From NCBI RefSeq assembly GCF_000003605.2, contig NW_003108585.1, positions 315,008 through 359,576 on the forward strand: a stretch of 44,569 nt of DNA. The letters are read 5' to 3'. The notes under the pieces are model-generated. The model saw only the letters and a program-made list of their open reading frames with translations. It made no database searches and was not told the DNA's origin. Positions 24,601 through 36,700 of this stretch are shown here, piece by piece (within the stretch, counting starts at the first letter, position 1; each line of letters starts with the position of its first letter). A program made the position numbers and the translations under genes. The stretch is from Saccoglossus kowalevskii (lineage: Eukaryota > Hemichordata > Enteropneusta > Harrimaniidae).

Positions 24601-27600
24601 AAAATGTTACTTTAATAAGCACCAGTAACAAATGAAAGTGGTTTTCATTTGAGAGTTCTGATGGTATTTCAAATATACCATGTATGCTTACTAATAGCCA
24701 ATGTGCTCTCTAAGATTTTACTTGAAAATCATACATTGATATAGTGATCTTCAAAAATATCTTACTATCGTAGTAATTTGTCAATATGCAGTTTTTTATA
24801 TAGTTTATGCCTTGACACCAATTTTTTTTTTACTCAAAATAGGGTAAATGTTTTCACACGCATTCTCTGTAATTTTCACTGAATTCAATCTTAATTTTGT
24901 TTCAAACAAACAAAATGTGACATTACTTCTAGTTTTTGTTCAAAAAGTTTAAATTTTCACAAGATTGTATGTGAAAAAGAGCAGACTATGAATAGAACTA
25001 TTTTGTGGATGGTGCTCAGCTTTTGCACTCAAAGGGTAAAAGAATCTCCCTACAATCGTATACAATCTTAATTTTATTCTTGAATACCTCTCTTCTCAGT
25101 AGTCAACAAGCTGACACAATTTGATTTTTTGGGGATTCCACTTTGACTCAAGATCTGTACAGAATAAGCCCTATAAGAGGGCATACTTTATAATAAAGCA
25201 TTAAATTACTCACTCTTGTCGTTCAGTGAATATAGCATCTATACTTTTGGCTTCCATGTCATTTTGTACTTTGAGCTGAAAATATTACAATTATAAGAGA
25301 GTTACACAGAGAAATGTACAATGTAAGTTTCAATAAATCCATTGTAATCCACAGCTCATTGCAATGAATTGTTTTATGTAGACAGAAACAGTACAGGGAC
25401 AGATGGCTAGGAATGCCAATAATGAGAAGAATCTACAATAATGTCACTGATGTTAGTTGGACCATAGACCCTCCTCTACTAGTAGGTTCTATGGTTGGAC
25501 AAGCTAATCATATACACAAACTGATAAAGTCAAATTTATTTGGATTTTAGGTATCACTTTTTCACTATTCTTTTTTACTTTCAATACAATTTTTGTGCTT
25601 TTTGTTTTACTGTCATAAATCTGACCAACTTCCATATGGAGTCCCATAGAAATCTCACAATTCTCAGAATGCTTGTTTCAAACAACAAAGCACTGTGCTG
25701 TGTATGTACACATTATGGTGGCGACATATTCTAGAAGCAAAACATTCTCTGATATTGGTTGGTAGTTTACTCTGAATGAACAGGATCTCCAATCGCAGTC
25801 GATCAGATGTGTGAAAGTGGATAACCGGTAAAACTAAAAATGCTAGAACAACAATTCTAGTTTTAATCAGATTATGGACCATGCATATATAACCTTGAAC
25901 TTTTATTATTTATAAATTTGTTTAATTATTCTTACCTCATTGAAATCTTCTAATACAACATCCATTTCAGTGTCAGTGTTCAGCTTGTCAACTAACTAGA
26001 GAAGTGAACAAAAATATTTACCACGTTACAGAAAATACTGTCAATTGCTCAAAGTTTTTTCAGTGAATTTTGCAAACTTTTATAACATTGAAAATGTCAA
26101 CAGGGTTCTAAAGACAGAGTCAGCGTGCCTTTCACAAAACCTAGTCCTGAAAAAAAATTGTGAAAATCCCTAGTAATGACACGTAGTTACAAGTGTCCCA
26201 AAGATTTTGACCACAGTATTAATTAAGAAGGTACAAATTAATCTCTATTATTTAAAAATAACAGCAGGTACCAATTCCCCATTCCTGAATTACCATCAGA
26301 CTGGATATAATTCTATTTGCGCATACGTAACCTATCTGGCAAACCGGCGAGGGTAGGACAAAAATATAAAATGTCAAAAGAGCACCAGTTCAGAAACCCC
26401 CAATTAACACATTTACAATGTCCAACCCTTATATGTACATAGTACCAGTAATGAGAAATACCTTGCTCACTCTCCCGAATAAAATAAAAATAACTTACAG
26501 TATTGTAATCACCTAGATGACCCTGTAAGTCCTTGAGCTCTGCAGCTAAAGCTTCCGCACTATAAAATAAATGAGCATAATACAATGTACCACAGGTAAA
26601 TGCAGATAAAGGTAACTTCATCTCAAATGATATTGAACTTGAGTAGAGCGATAGTTCTCAGTCTACTAATAGAAAAGCCTGGAAAACAGGCAACCCTTCA
26701 TGATCAAATGTCAACCTCAGATTTGTTTTTCAGACATGATACAAAGTTTCAGAGACAATGCATTTAGATAAAGAAAATAACTTGTGCTGCTGTACAGCTA
26801 GTGAAGGTACAGCAAGTTGCACATTGTTAAGCGCATTTCATTTAAATTCCTTTGTTCCTTTGTTATTTCTTTGTAGACGCAATGGACACAGCTACCTACA
26901 AGTCTTGAACAACATTGTAAGAATATTGAAAATGATAAAAGTACATTTCAGTATACAAATAGCTATTAATATTGAAATAATAATGATGTGTTGATTTAAT
27001 ACAGCCAAAATGTTCAAACTATCAATACAAATGTAACAACTCACGTTTTCTCATAAGACAAGTATTGTGAATTTTCTTGATTGAAATGATCCACTTCTTT
27101 CTGTAGTTTTGCACTTTCTGATTCCAAATCATGAATTTTGGTTCTTAACAAACCAAGGAAGTATGACTGATCTCTGACCATTCTGTTAAGCTCTATAAAA
27201 AATAATAATGGCATTGTAATAAGTCATGTATATTGTTTGTACACACACAAAAATGAGGGGGGAGGGTCCAGAAACTTAAAACACAAAACTGTTAAAACAT
27301 TTCATGACAATATTAACAAAATAAGGTTAAGACAGAATTTCAGAATTTGTACACAATACATTATATTATTAGACTATATGGTAAACCTGTACAGGTGTGG
27401 TAATGCATGCATTACTTGACATCACATTGTGGTAGTATTGATTTCCATCTAGTCATATTTTATATGTCATTGTATAGCAACAAGTTGTGCATGTGATAAT
27501 GTACACAGAGAAAAACTGAATAAATCAACTGAATTTGAAGTCGAAGTTACTACCAGGTACTTACTTCTGGGTCCCATTTTCATACCACCTAGACCCTGCT

Positions 27601-30185
27601 GTGTAATTGGTCTATCCGCAACATTGATCCTAGAATCAAGCACTGTTAAGATAAAAATACATAAGCGCATTAAATATCACAACAACTCAACAAAACACTA
27701 GTTCACTAGATATTTGGTGACAGGTCTTGTCATGCATAGGTTTAAGGTGTGTTCTATTAACACTAATATATAACTGAATAAATGAGTGAAAATAAAGTCA
27801 AAATTAAAACCCAAATGAAGTTTTTAAACTGATCACATTTATTACAATTAAACTAAAAGAATATAAACTATCTTATGGTTGAATTGAAAGAAAATTGCCA
27901 AATCAAAAAATGGCTACATAGTAAATGTACATGTTAATTATTTTATCATAGCGCAATGAAGAACTGTGTTTTGAACGAATATGTAATTAATATTGAATAT
28001 TATTATATACCTGTCACAATATCCCCATAAGTGCTGTAATTTTGCAGTAATGCACAGGGTTAATTGCATCCAATCTTATTTGGAGATGTGAATTCCAAAT
28101 ACGGAACGACTACATTGCATTTCATGCCTAGAAAGTTCAAATAGTTTTCACCATTTTGCTCGACTCTGGACTTCTTAAACCAGAGAAAATACAATAATAA
28201 TCGTTTTATGAGGATATCGGAAAGTATGCATGATTGCATTGACCTCTGCTGCACGTTGGTTGATACAATTGCAGTAACTGTTGTGTTGCGATATACTCAT
28301 AATAATGGCATACTATAATGATGTAAACACACTATTAGTCTTGATAACATACCCCCACTTCCACCAGCAGCAGCACCACCTCTTGATTCAGGTCTTGAAG
28401 TCCCTGGGGGCTAAAAATATACAAGTAGAACATCATATTTGTGCCTTTACATAGTGAAGGATTCTATGACAAGACTGTCTATCAGTGATGAAATAAACCT
28501 AATTTTGCAAGAAACATTTTTTTATGAGTCAGTCAGTGAAAATTGTAAAAATTTTATGCAAGTATCATGCTTAATTTCATTTTAGTGTAGAAATATTGCT
28601 AATTGCCAAATCATTAAGTATGAACACTGCAGGAATACGCCCTGCAAATTAGACAAATTTTCTCAACTTTGAAAGGCTGAGAGAAAGAACAGTGCATGTG
28701 CATCATTAATGTTTATAAATAAATATGACTACCATATTTGTTCGAATAGAAGAGCTTCTATTGGAGATTACTGAATCATTAAAATATTACTTATTTTGAC
28801 CACAGAAACACTGCTGTGATTCATATATAGACTACTACCAATAATAGAGAGGTTGATGGTTTTTATGAATAATTTCCTGGTTGTCATAAACTAAGTATCA
28901 TAATGATATGCTAAATTTAAAATACATGTATGAATATTTCCCCAACAAGCTAAAATTACTTCTAGATACACATATTAATTCAAGCTTTATAACTTACTGG
29001 GCCACCAGCAGCGCCGGTTGTTCTGGCTGAGGGTCCAGGTTGCCTAGTCATTGGACGGCTTGTCGTAGGTCTACGACCGGCAGTTGGTGGGCGGCTCCTG
29101 TAAGTTTAAGATCATTTTTATGTTGGTTAATTAGATGGGAATTCAAGAATTGTATATTAAATGAATATCTGTTGACCTTTTTATGTACATGTATGACACG
29201 AATACAATTTTTTTTCTATTTTCGAGGGGGTTGATTTCAGTCTTTTTTTTATTAAAATGGTTGGAAATGTGTTGAGCCAAGGATTTATGAGCATACATGG
29301 TGTAGTAACATACAACAATGCGAATTGAAGAATTCATCTGAATTGCAAGATGATCACGTTTTTAAAAAGGGAAAATGCGCGAGTCTGTGAAAAAACTGGT
29401 CAACGTTTGTTTCAGGCTATTTTTGCTGGTGTATTTTAAAAACATGTGTTATCCATTTTCCGACAACAGTAATTTCACTCATTTTTGGCAATTCCAAGCA
29501 TCCACTGTATAATGTGATGGTTAAAATATGTATGATTGAACTGCATTTGGAGATCATAGATATCAAAGTTGCATAACCTGATATTATAATAAATCGTTTT
29601 TATTAGAATATAATAGTGATATTCTGTGTAAATTGGTGTCACAGATAAAGGAAATTTTGGATCTGTATTACATAACGTAGAAAGGGGTCAACATTTTACC
29701 ATGCTTTGGCTTAATTTTCACTATACTCGTTTTAATGCTCATCTAACATTACTTAACATTAACGTGTAGTGCGCTAATAAGACCCCTTTAAATGTCGTGG
29801 GAATGTCACTATTCTGCTGTAGTTTTACTACTATTATTTTCATTACTGTGTTGTGTGTCAATCGTACAATAAATCTCATCCATCTTTCCTGTTTGGTCTA
29901 ATATTTATCTAAGCAAGACCTCAACGTCATCGATCCCACTCGGCACCGCACGTCCTTATACACATTATCGTCATAACCTATGCTCCGTCATAATATAACA
30001 CTACTCTTATATTTGCGTTGTTTAAAAATCTAAATCGTCAAAAATTTGACGATAAACAGTGACAACTCATCATAGAAGAAGAAATTGTGAGCGACATGTT
30101 GTTGTCAACGAAACGTAAACAGAACTGTGTTTAGCTATATTCACACTGAAAATATAAACGAAATTAACCCACTCGGTACTCACAT
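14372..30185 (-). CDS. Intraflagellar transport protein 74 (IFT74), 18 exons, 3' end not found
   Basis: Core IFT-B coiled-coil subunit. It pairs with IFT81, and its basic N-terminus helps bind tubulin cargo for cilium assembly. Exons in transcript order: 30184-30185 (AT of the start codon, preceded by 5' UTR), 28998-29097, 28353-28410, 27565-27642, 27045-27192, 26499-26559, 25936-25995, 25214-25275, 24196-24274, 23193-23315, 21762-21946, 20962-21041, 19483-19536, 16809-16849, 16140-16196, 15665-15785, 14781-14944, 14372-14426. All have GT-AG borders and join in one frame of 1528 nt (~509 residues). Residues 1-79 are rich in Arg, Pro and Gly, ending in the family hallmark [14 protein letters not shown]. 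Residues ~80-509 are coiled coil with recognisable family segments, among them [66 protein letters not shown] and [10 protein letters not shown]. Vertebrate IFT74 is about 600 residues, so roughly 80 C-terminal residues are missing. Confidence in the family is very high, and in individual borders high. Confidence 0.97.
17383..18355. other. Assembly gap (973 N)
   Basis: Unresolved bases inside the IFT74 intron and inside the TTAA-flanked element. The four long open frames that cross it have no biological meaning. The IFT74 reading frame joins correctly across this intron, so the gap need not hide a coding exon. Confidence 0.99.
18619..18655. repeat. (TC)n microsatellite
   Basis: An uninterrupted CT dinucleotide run of about 35 bp. 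It lies within the TTAA-flanked element, about 260 bp from the gap. A shorter CT run and A/G-rich low-complexity sequence follow at 18908-18965. Confidence 0.95.
20129..20251. repeat. 41-bp tandem repeat, three copies
   Basis: Three head-to-tail copies of a 41-bp unit beginning GAAAAATTACCCTGCTTTTC start at 20129, 20170 and 20211. They lie in the IFT74 intron between the exons at 20962-21041 and 19483-19536. The copies are nearly identical, so the expansion is recent. Confidence 0.95.
23042..23145. repeat. Dispersed repeat, copy B
   Basis: Second copy of the interspersed repeat described at 2150-2255, in the same orientation. It lies in the IFT74 intron just downstream, in transcript sense, of exon 10 (23193-23315). 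Confidence 0.6.
23773..24215. repeat. 56-bp minisatellite that copies the end of IFT74 exon 9 and its splice donor
   Basis: Eight near-identical units (period 56 bp, once 55 bp). The word CTCACC, which is the donor GGTGAG on the minus strand, starts at 23800, 23856, 23911, 23967, 24023, 24079, 24135 and 24191. The copy at 24191 is the authentic donor of exon 9. Each unit also carries about 20 nt of the exon end (TAGTCTTGTGGATGATATG in transcript sense), so every copy reproduces both sides of the 5' splice site. Copies at 23856 and 23967 follow slightly variant units (missing C, or G for A). The unit length is not a multiple of three, and the frame read through the first intronic unit meets a TGA at its copied donor. 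Any downstream donor would therefore give a truncated product. Confidence 0.97.
25461..25497. repeat. Short inverted repeat in IFT74 intron
   Basis: ACCATAGACCCT and AGGTTCTATGGT form a near-perfect stem with a short spacer containing CTACTAGTAG. It is a small hairpin-type repeat, perhaps the relic of a MITE. It lies in the intron between exon 8 (25214-25275) and exon 7 (25936-25995). Confidence 0.6.
28998..29097 (-). CDS. IFT74 exon 2, carries the G of the split start codon
   Basis: The acceptor CTTACAG at 29098-29104 is followed by G, AGC, CGC, CCA. Joined to the end of exon 1 (AT at 30185-30184) this gives ATG followed by Ser-Arg-Pro-Pro-Thr-Ala-Gly-Arg-Arg. The exon encodes the basic, proline-rich start of the tubulin-binding region and ends at a consensus GTAAGT donor. 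Exon 1 upstream of the AT contains an in-frame TAA about 45 nt back and no in-frame ATG before the split codon. A downstream ATG in this exon (codon 17) would lose the conserved basic residues, so the split start is preferred. Confidence 0.88.
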
Positions 30186-30300
30186 GTTTGTTGATTTTAG
30201 TCTGTCGACGGAAATGTTAATATTCGGTTACAATTAACGAGTTAGAGTGATATTTCTGCCAGGTGATTTTACAATTTACCCGCTACTCGACAGGCTCAAG
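30184..30300 (-). other. IFT74 exon 1 (5' UTR plus first two bases of the start codon)
   Basis: Transcript-sense sequence ends AAATCAACAAACAT at a consensus GTGAGT donor (30183-30178). The upstream limit is not visible; about 30300 is a guess. All bases but the last two are non-coding. In frame with the start codon the exon has a stop about 45 nt upstream. Confidence 0.7.
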
Positions 30301-30617
30301 AATTTCGCATACAGCATTCTGGGTAAAACGGTCAGAGGTGACTGCGCATGTGCAAAAATGAGTTTTCAGTTCACATTACGTTGCTGTAGAACAAACTTTA
30401 TATATGAACTCAAAAAAAAAAATTAACAATTCAAAGAATGTCGGATGTCTCAGTTACTTAAATGAAAATTGACGGCTTGTTTTACACCAGAAAATATTCC
30501 CAAATTCTCCGAAAACTTACACGTTGTAGTACTCACTTCTGAAAGAATAAATGACAGTGCTATCATTGTGACGTCACAGTGTTGCATATAAAGTCGTTCC
30601 AACACTTGTTTTTCACA
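30300..30617. promoter_or_regulatory. Divergent promoter region between IFT74 and the EF-hand gene
   Basis: The two genes point away from each other with roughly 0.5 kb between the IFT74 exon 1 donor and the EF-hand start codon. Motifs seen: GCATTCTGGG (30314-30323), half of a ZNF143/SBS site; TGCGCATGTGC (30343-30353), one mismatch from an NRF1 site; and GTTGCTGTAGAAC (30380-30392), a weak RFX X-box-like sequence that is one base short. Motif functions are known from vertebrates. Their use here is inference. Confidence 0.5.
30569..30593 (+). promoter_or_regulatory. CRE and TATA box of the EF-hand gene
   Basis: A perfect palindromic CRE, TGACGTCA (30569-30576), is followed 10 bp later by TATAAAG (30587-30593). 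The expected start of transcription is near 30617, leaving a 5' UTR of about 120 nt before the ATG at 30736. The arrangement suggests a cAMP/CREB-responsive core promoter for the plus-strand gene. Confidence 0.6.
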
Positions 30618-30735
30618 CGCGACCACAGTCTGATCTTCGCTAAAAACGTGCAAAATAACTAATTCTGCAACGTGGGCATTTGTTTCCAAATAACAGACGT
30701 TTTTTCGCTGCTGTCAAGATATTCGGCGTGATATT

Positions 30736-33700
30736 ATGGGATCCGGGGCGTCGACCTTGAAGGAGAACGACGTTAAACGCAAAATCCAGGCAATGGGGAA
30801 AGTCAATGCGGCTCTCGGCGCAATGAAGAGCAACCATGACACTGGAGCCGATGGCAATTCGTCGCAGAAAGAAATTACAAGTGCAAAATTATCAGAACCA
30901 GAAATCGATAAAGCTAGCGCTGGGTGGGTGAAGATATCAGCATGGAATAAGCTTACATTCGGTTTTAAGTAAGTACGTTTACAATTTGTTTCGTGCATTA
31001 TAATAATATAATATAATGAATGTATTGCATCCTTAGAAATAATTTCCATTGGTTGATCGCAATAAAATGTTAGTAATAAAGTACAATACATATAAAACTA
31101 AAGTAAAAGTAAAATGTCAGTTATTGTTATTTCTGATTTCAAATATTTTGTATAAGTATTCACCAACTTGTCTTATTAGTACGTCTTCTCTTGAACTCAT
31201 AATATATTTAAATATCTGGTCATCACTTTCCAATTCTTCTGGAATATTGATATTATTAAATAACTTTTGTCTTTCTGTTTGGTACCTAAGACATTCCATG
31301 AAGAGATGTTCTTCATTTTCAATTTTGATCCTGGAACATTGTTTACAGATTCTGTATTCTAAAGGTATTTTGGGTTGGGTATGTCTACCCTTTTCAATTT
31401 CTAATACATGACTGCTTATTCTGAAACGAATCATTATGATTTTATGTTTCAGATTACATAAGAGCAAATACGGTTCAAAAGTGTATGAGTCTTTAAACTC
31501 TATATACGTTCTCAGTTTTCTATTATCATTTGTTACACCCAACTTCTAGAACTCTACATACCTTTGTCGGATGTTTTTTCGTATGTTTTTTTTATTTTAC
31601 TGTGTGGTAATTTTTGAGGTATGAAAGACGAGGACAAGTGTCGTAACTATGTGATGTAAGGACAATATACGTTCATTATGCCAGTTTTCCGACACCTAAT
31701 TATGCGATTTTTGTTATATTCACTATTTGAAAACTACGATCGTTAGTTTGTTTCTGGGGAGCACATAATGACTGGAATAGGTAGGACATATGACAAATCA
31801 AAAACAACCATCTTCCACCGACTGATTTTTAAATAATAATTTACATCCCTCTTCTATGAAACGCAGACTTTTCGAAAAAATCGAAAAAATCAAAACAACT
31901 TTATTTTAGAGAAATATATTTAGATATACATGCATATATGCATTTCAGTTTGATTTGTTTGTTTGTTCGGGTAGTATTTCCAAAATAACAAGGTCTTCCA
32001 CTGTCAAAACACTGTCTTGTTCTTTTGTTATATTTTGACTTATGAGTAACAACCAGTCTTCGAAAAATTATCATCCCATTTTTGGTTTTCGCGAACATGC
32101 GAACTTAAAAAAGTATACCCTTCTCCGCGAAATCCAGACCCCACATGCGTATCACTCGACCAGCCAAGTCCCTCCCTGTTGGCACTTGAACGGCGGATAG
32201 CAATGCAAGTTGTGTGCATCGAGTCCACTGGGGCTTGTCAACTGACGGTGAATCCCTGTGATTGCCCATGTTTTGTGGTCGAGTCACCGTTGTGGTGCAG
32301 TACGTGCCCGGACACATGCTGTCATTGCTGGTCAGTGGTGGATCCAGCAAAATGTATTGGGGGGGGGGGGCAAGCTTCGCTTAAGATATACGGAGCGAAA
32401 ATCGCAGAGAAGCTATGTGTAATCCAGATGATANNNNNNNNNNNNNNNNNNNNNNNNNNNNNNNNNNNNNNNNNNNNNNNNNNNNNNNNNNNNNNNNNNN
32501 NNNNNNNNNNNNNNNNNNNNNNNNNNNNNNNNNNNNNNNNNNNNNNNNNNNNNNNNNNNNNNNNNNNNNNNNNNNNNNNNNNNNNNNNNNNNNNNNNNNN
32601 NNNNNNNNNNNNNNNNNNNNNNNNNNNNNNNNNNNNNNNNNNNNNNNNNNNNNNNNNNNNNNNGCCCCCCCTCTGGATCCACCACTGTTGCTGGTGCATC
32701 GAGTATTATCACATTTGCATATTTACACACCGATTATAGAAAACGATAAAACTGTCTTCGGTAGCGGGCAGAAACAATATGTATCAACAGGATTAGCGAA
32801 GGAATAGTGAGGGAATTGCTCCTTTACGTCCCGGGAAGTGACCGTACCACCGGAGATGTCTCTATTGGGTTATTTATTTAATAACATATTATACGCAACA
32901 CCTTCTGCCAAATTAATATAATTGTTTTCCTTTAATACTTGTTTTCATTCTTTTTCCATGTTTTATTGATTTATATTACTTTGTTTTTCTTATAAATCGC
33001 CAGTTTCTTCAAAAGTAGTTTTTTTTAAATCATTTTCGTGCTTTATTTTTTTTTTTTTTTTTTTAGGAATTTTTATAGAATTTGTATGTTTTAAATATGT
33101 GTTCTAGTAGTTAGTGTAATCCCATGCTTGGCTTCCAGGGTCGGTGACACCACGCAGCCCCTCGTGCATGCCAGTGGTGACGCAACCAAAACAATATGGA
33201 TACTAATCGTACTCAAATATTCAAAAGTAACAAATAATTTCATACATAAATGTCTCATTAAATATCTTTTAGAAATATTTAGGAATATATGCTTGTAATA
33301 AACATGTGTGTTGTCACTGCTGGCGTAGTGTATAGGCTGTGAAAAAAGTAACATAGTTTCCTCATATACACCACTGTTATTTGCTTGTTGGCTCAGATAA
33401 AGCGGGAGGGTCGTCACCTGCGCGCGCGCGGGAATTGAGTCCCAAGTGATGATAACAACACACGCTAAAAACGCAAAGGCTCATGGGTAGACGCTTGCTT
33501 GTAAACAATGACACGCTATGGCCATCCTCAGATTAGTATTACTAGTCTGAGGGCCATCTGACACATGCGCAGGTGACGACACCACCGCTTTAAATTAATG
33601 ACGTCGGTCGTCACTGGATACACCCCGATGTTTTTCAATATATATTCACAGAACATTACTAAAGTATATTTAATCAGTGTATGTATGTTCACAGTAATAA

Positions 33701-36700
33701 AAACGTGCAGAGAAAGAAACGATTGGCGGGAAAGAAGGCCCACACTAAGCCATGTATTGTGGAACAAGCTGCCGACGAAAATACGTTGACCTATGAGGAA
33801 CAGACTCTACCAGAACCGACTTATAAAGAACAGAATCCATCAGAACCGTTTAAGTACACAATGGCATCAGCGGAACTACTCGTAAGTAAACCTTCCACCC
33901 ATTCACGCCCTCTAGCGACAAAGTGCTACTGTGACGTCTAATTACGTAGATGGATGGAAGCGACGCCGTTCAAAAAACGACACAAGTGTTTGGCTTTGAA
34001 TGTATTTGTTATTGGCCGGAGACTATAAATTAAAACAATACCGACACGATCACGGTGGGTGCTCTTTCACCAATGTATGTCATAGAAGCGCTTCGCCACT
34101 AGAGGGCGCGACTTAAAGGAAGGCTACTATTACTACTTGCTATTACGTCCTGGGTTGTCACGCCCACACGAAAACTATTCGAGTATTTTTAACGTTATTA
34201 TTCATTGATTTGTAGTCTGGCTCTCCCCCGAGATGCGTTACATGTAATATTTTCCGCAATGCTGTTATGTACAATTGTCGCGTGTGTGCCAGATTCTTCC
34301 ATTCCATATGCCTTACTACAAGTAAACACGGCGGTGGCGCTAGAAAATCTTCATTACATCAAGTTAATATGATGGTTGGATGGAGCTGTCCTGAATGTGT
34401 AAGTGTCATATAAAATTATTTCAAAATTTAAATATGTAGATTTCTGGTGTGCATTATGTTGCGTTAATAATTTTTTCATCATGATATCAGCTCGTGCTAA
34501 TACAATATCTCTCCATTATATGTCGTTTCATCACGTCACATATATGGTCGCATAATATGAGGTTATTACGAGGATACCTCAAAGTATGCACGACGACAGT
34601 ACAGCGGAATTATCGACCGAAGCGCAGCGGAGGTCGATGGCGTACTGTCTGAGTGCATAGTTTGTGGTATCCTCGTAATAACCTTATTATAATACATCTT
34701 TTTCTTCCAAGGATACATCATGGGAATGCCTAAATACGAAACGTTTAGAACAGAACTTGAATCAGTGAACTTCTTTGTGTGGCAGCCATGTTTGTTTTTA
34801 TTATTAGAGGACGCGTACGCGCGTAATCATTCCACATTTGGAATTCGCATTTCCTTATATGGTAGGATGAAAATACACCGTAAAATACCGCAAAATTACG
34901 GCACGCTGTAACTTATGGCATTACGGTGACAGATGTATAATAATATCTTATATTCTATACCCGTTTCCTCCAATTTCACCCTTTAATTTGATTTTCTGTA
35001 TTCTTAGGAGGATATTGGAAAGCTGTTGACTGTTAGTGAAATGACTTCTGTTATTAGCCGTTTTGACAAGTTGGATTCAAATGAAGGTAAGTTAAAAACA
35101 AATAGTTATTAAAAATGATAATGTACTAATTACATCACGATCATCACCACTACCACTAGTACCAGTCCGAGACAACGATACGGATATGTTTTGAACTAAA
35201 CAGTATCACACTATCATCGTTTGATTATACCTACCTGTACAAATACGATACCCATGAGCGAACAGTTTTGTGTGTTTCATATAAAAATGACCACCCACCG
35301 ATTTGAAAGATCAGAATTGCGACATTGCGTCTGGGCATTATTTTTATCGTGTTCCCCGTGTCAGACCGGCGCAAGTAGCCACCGGAGGATTGCATAACCT
35401 CGCGTTCACATCAGCATTTTAACAACATTTACAGTTCAATATAACAACCTGGATATATTTCGGGTACCTTATTTGCAATAAATGTACTGTAATGCTTAAA
35501 TTCAGTGTATGACGCCATCACGCCAAAGTACTTATAACACCCGGTGTATGTTCACGTGTATTGTTCACTGTTTTACTCCCGCCGGCGTAAAGGGGGCGCC
35601 AAAAACAGGTGTTAACACGTTCTATGTCCTCCTGTGTACTACCTAATAGCACACATACGGTGTTTCAGTAATACACGTACATTGTATCATGATATCGGTT
35701 CTTCCGGGCCCTGGTATCGCATTTATTATACACGCGAAAATCCATGTATAATGACACTTGCCCCCACTTAAAGTGTCAGTCAGACGGAGTCATTCAGAGA
35801 TTTTTTTTTTCTTTTTTTGCGATGCAGATTCGAAAATCACGTTGGATGAATATTTAAACTACTACAGGATGAAAAGAAAAGAAGAATTTGGTGAAATCCT
35901 ATCCAGGTCGGATGAAAGGGATATCGAACAAATGGTAATAATTTATTGTTTGAATCGATTCCAATATTCTTATAGTACTCTAGTAGACACCACTTTTCAG
36001 CGTGTGTTCTGATGTATATTATCTTTCCATACTAGTTTTTCATGTCATTTGATCATTTTTCGCAGCCCAAAAAGTTATTATTACCGCAAAATTACTGGCA
36101 TGTCGATTTAGTTGACATTCACAGATGTCATTACTTTTAGCCCAATCCGTGAATAGTTGAGCTGGTCAATAAACCTTTAGATGCAAATCACCTCTGAGAT
36201 CTCACTCAGAGCGAGATTTGAGGACACTGAAAAAACATATGACGTCAGAATGGAACACTATTTCAGGGACAAAAACAAGTCTCGTGGAAATCTCGTTCTC
36301 AACGAGATGTTGGCGGTCAACGACAATAGCAACAATGGATTCTTTTTCACCGGTTCAATCCCAGAGAGTCCGGGAACTATAGTAAACTGTACGACAAGTA
36401 TGTATGGGGAGAAGGTAACGGCTGATATATATAGTATATAAAAATAGACAAGTAAAGGTGGAGCGTTGGCAAAATTTGAAGAGCAATTAATATTCTCCAA
36501 ACTGGTCTTTTTATATTTGACTTTTCTTTCGTCTGTTTTTTCCTGTATACAAAAGTGGGATCGCGGGAGCCTTCGTCCCTTGTCTATTTTTTATATTTAT
36601 CGACTGACATCTACCAGTCGATATCTCCCATACATATTAGGTGACGGAAACTCCACTCTACTCAAGAAATGTTGCATTCTTTCAGAATTGTTATTTGTTT

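Noticed and set aside
30714-31091. 125-aa and 65-aa minus-strand frames over the EF-hand first exon
   Set aside because: Shadow frames opposite a well-supported coding exon.
32179-32807. Open frames of 105-186 aa across the second gap
   Set aside because: Same artefact; real flanks are a hAT-like element.
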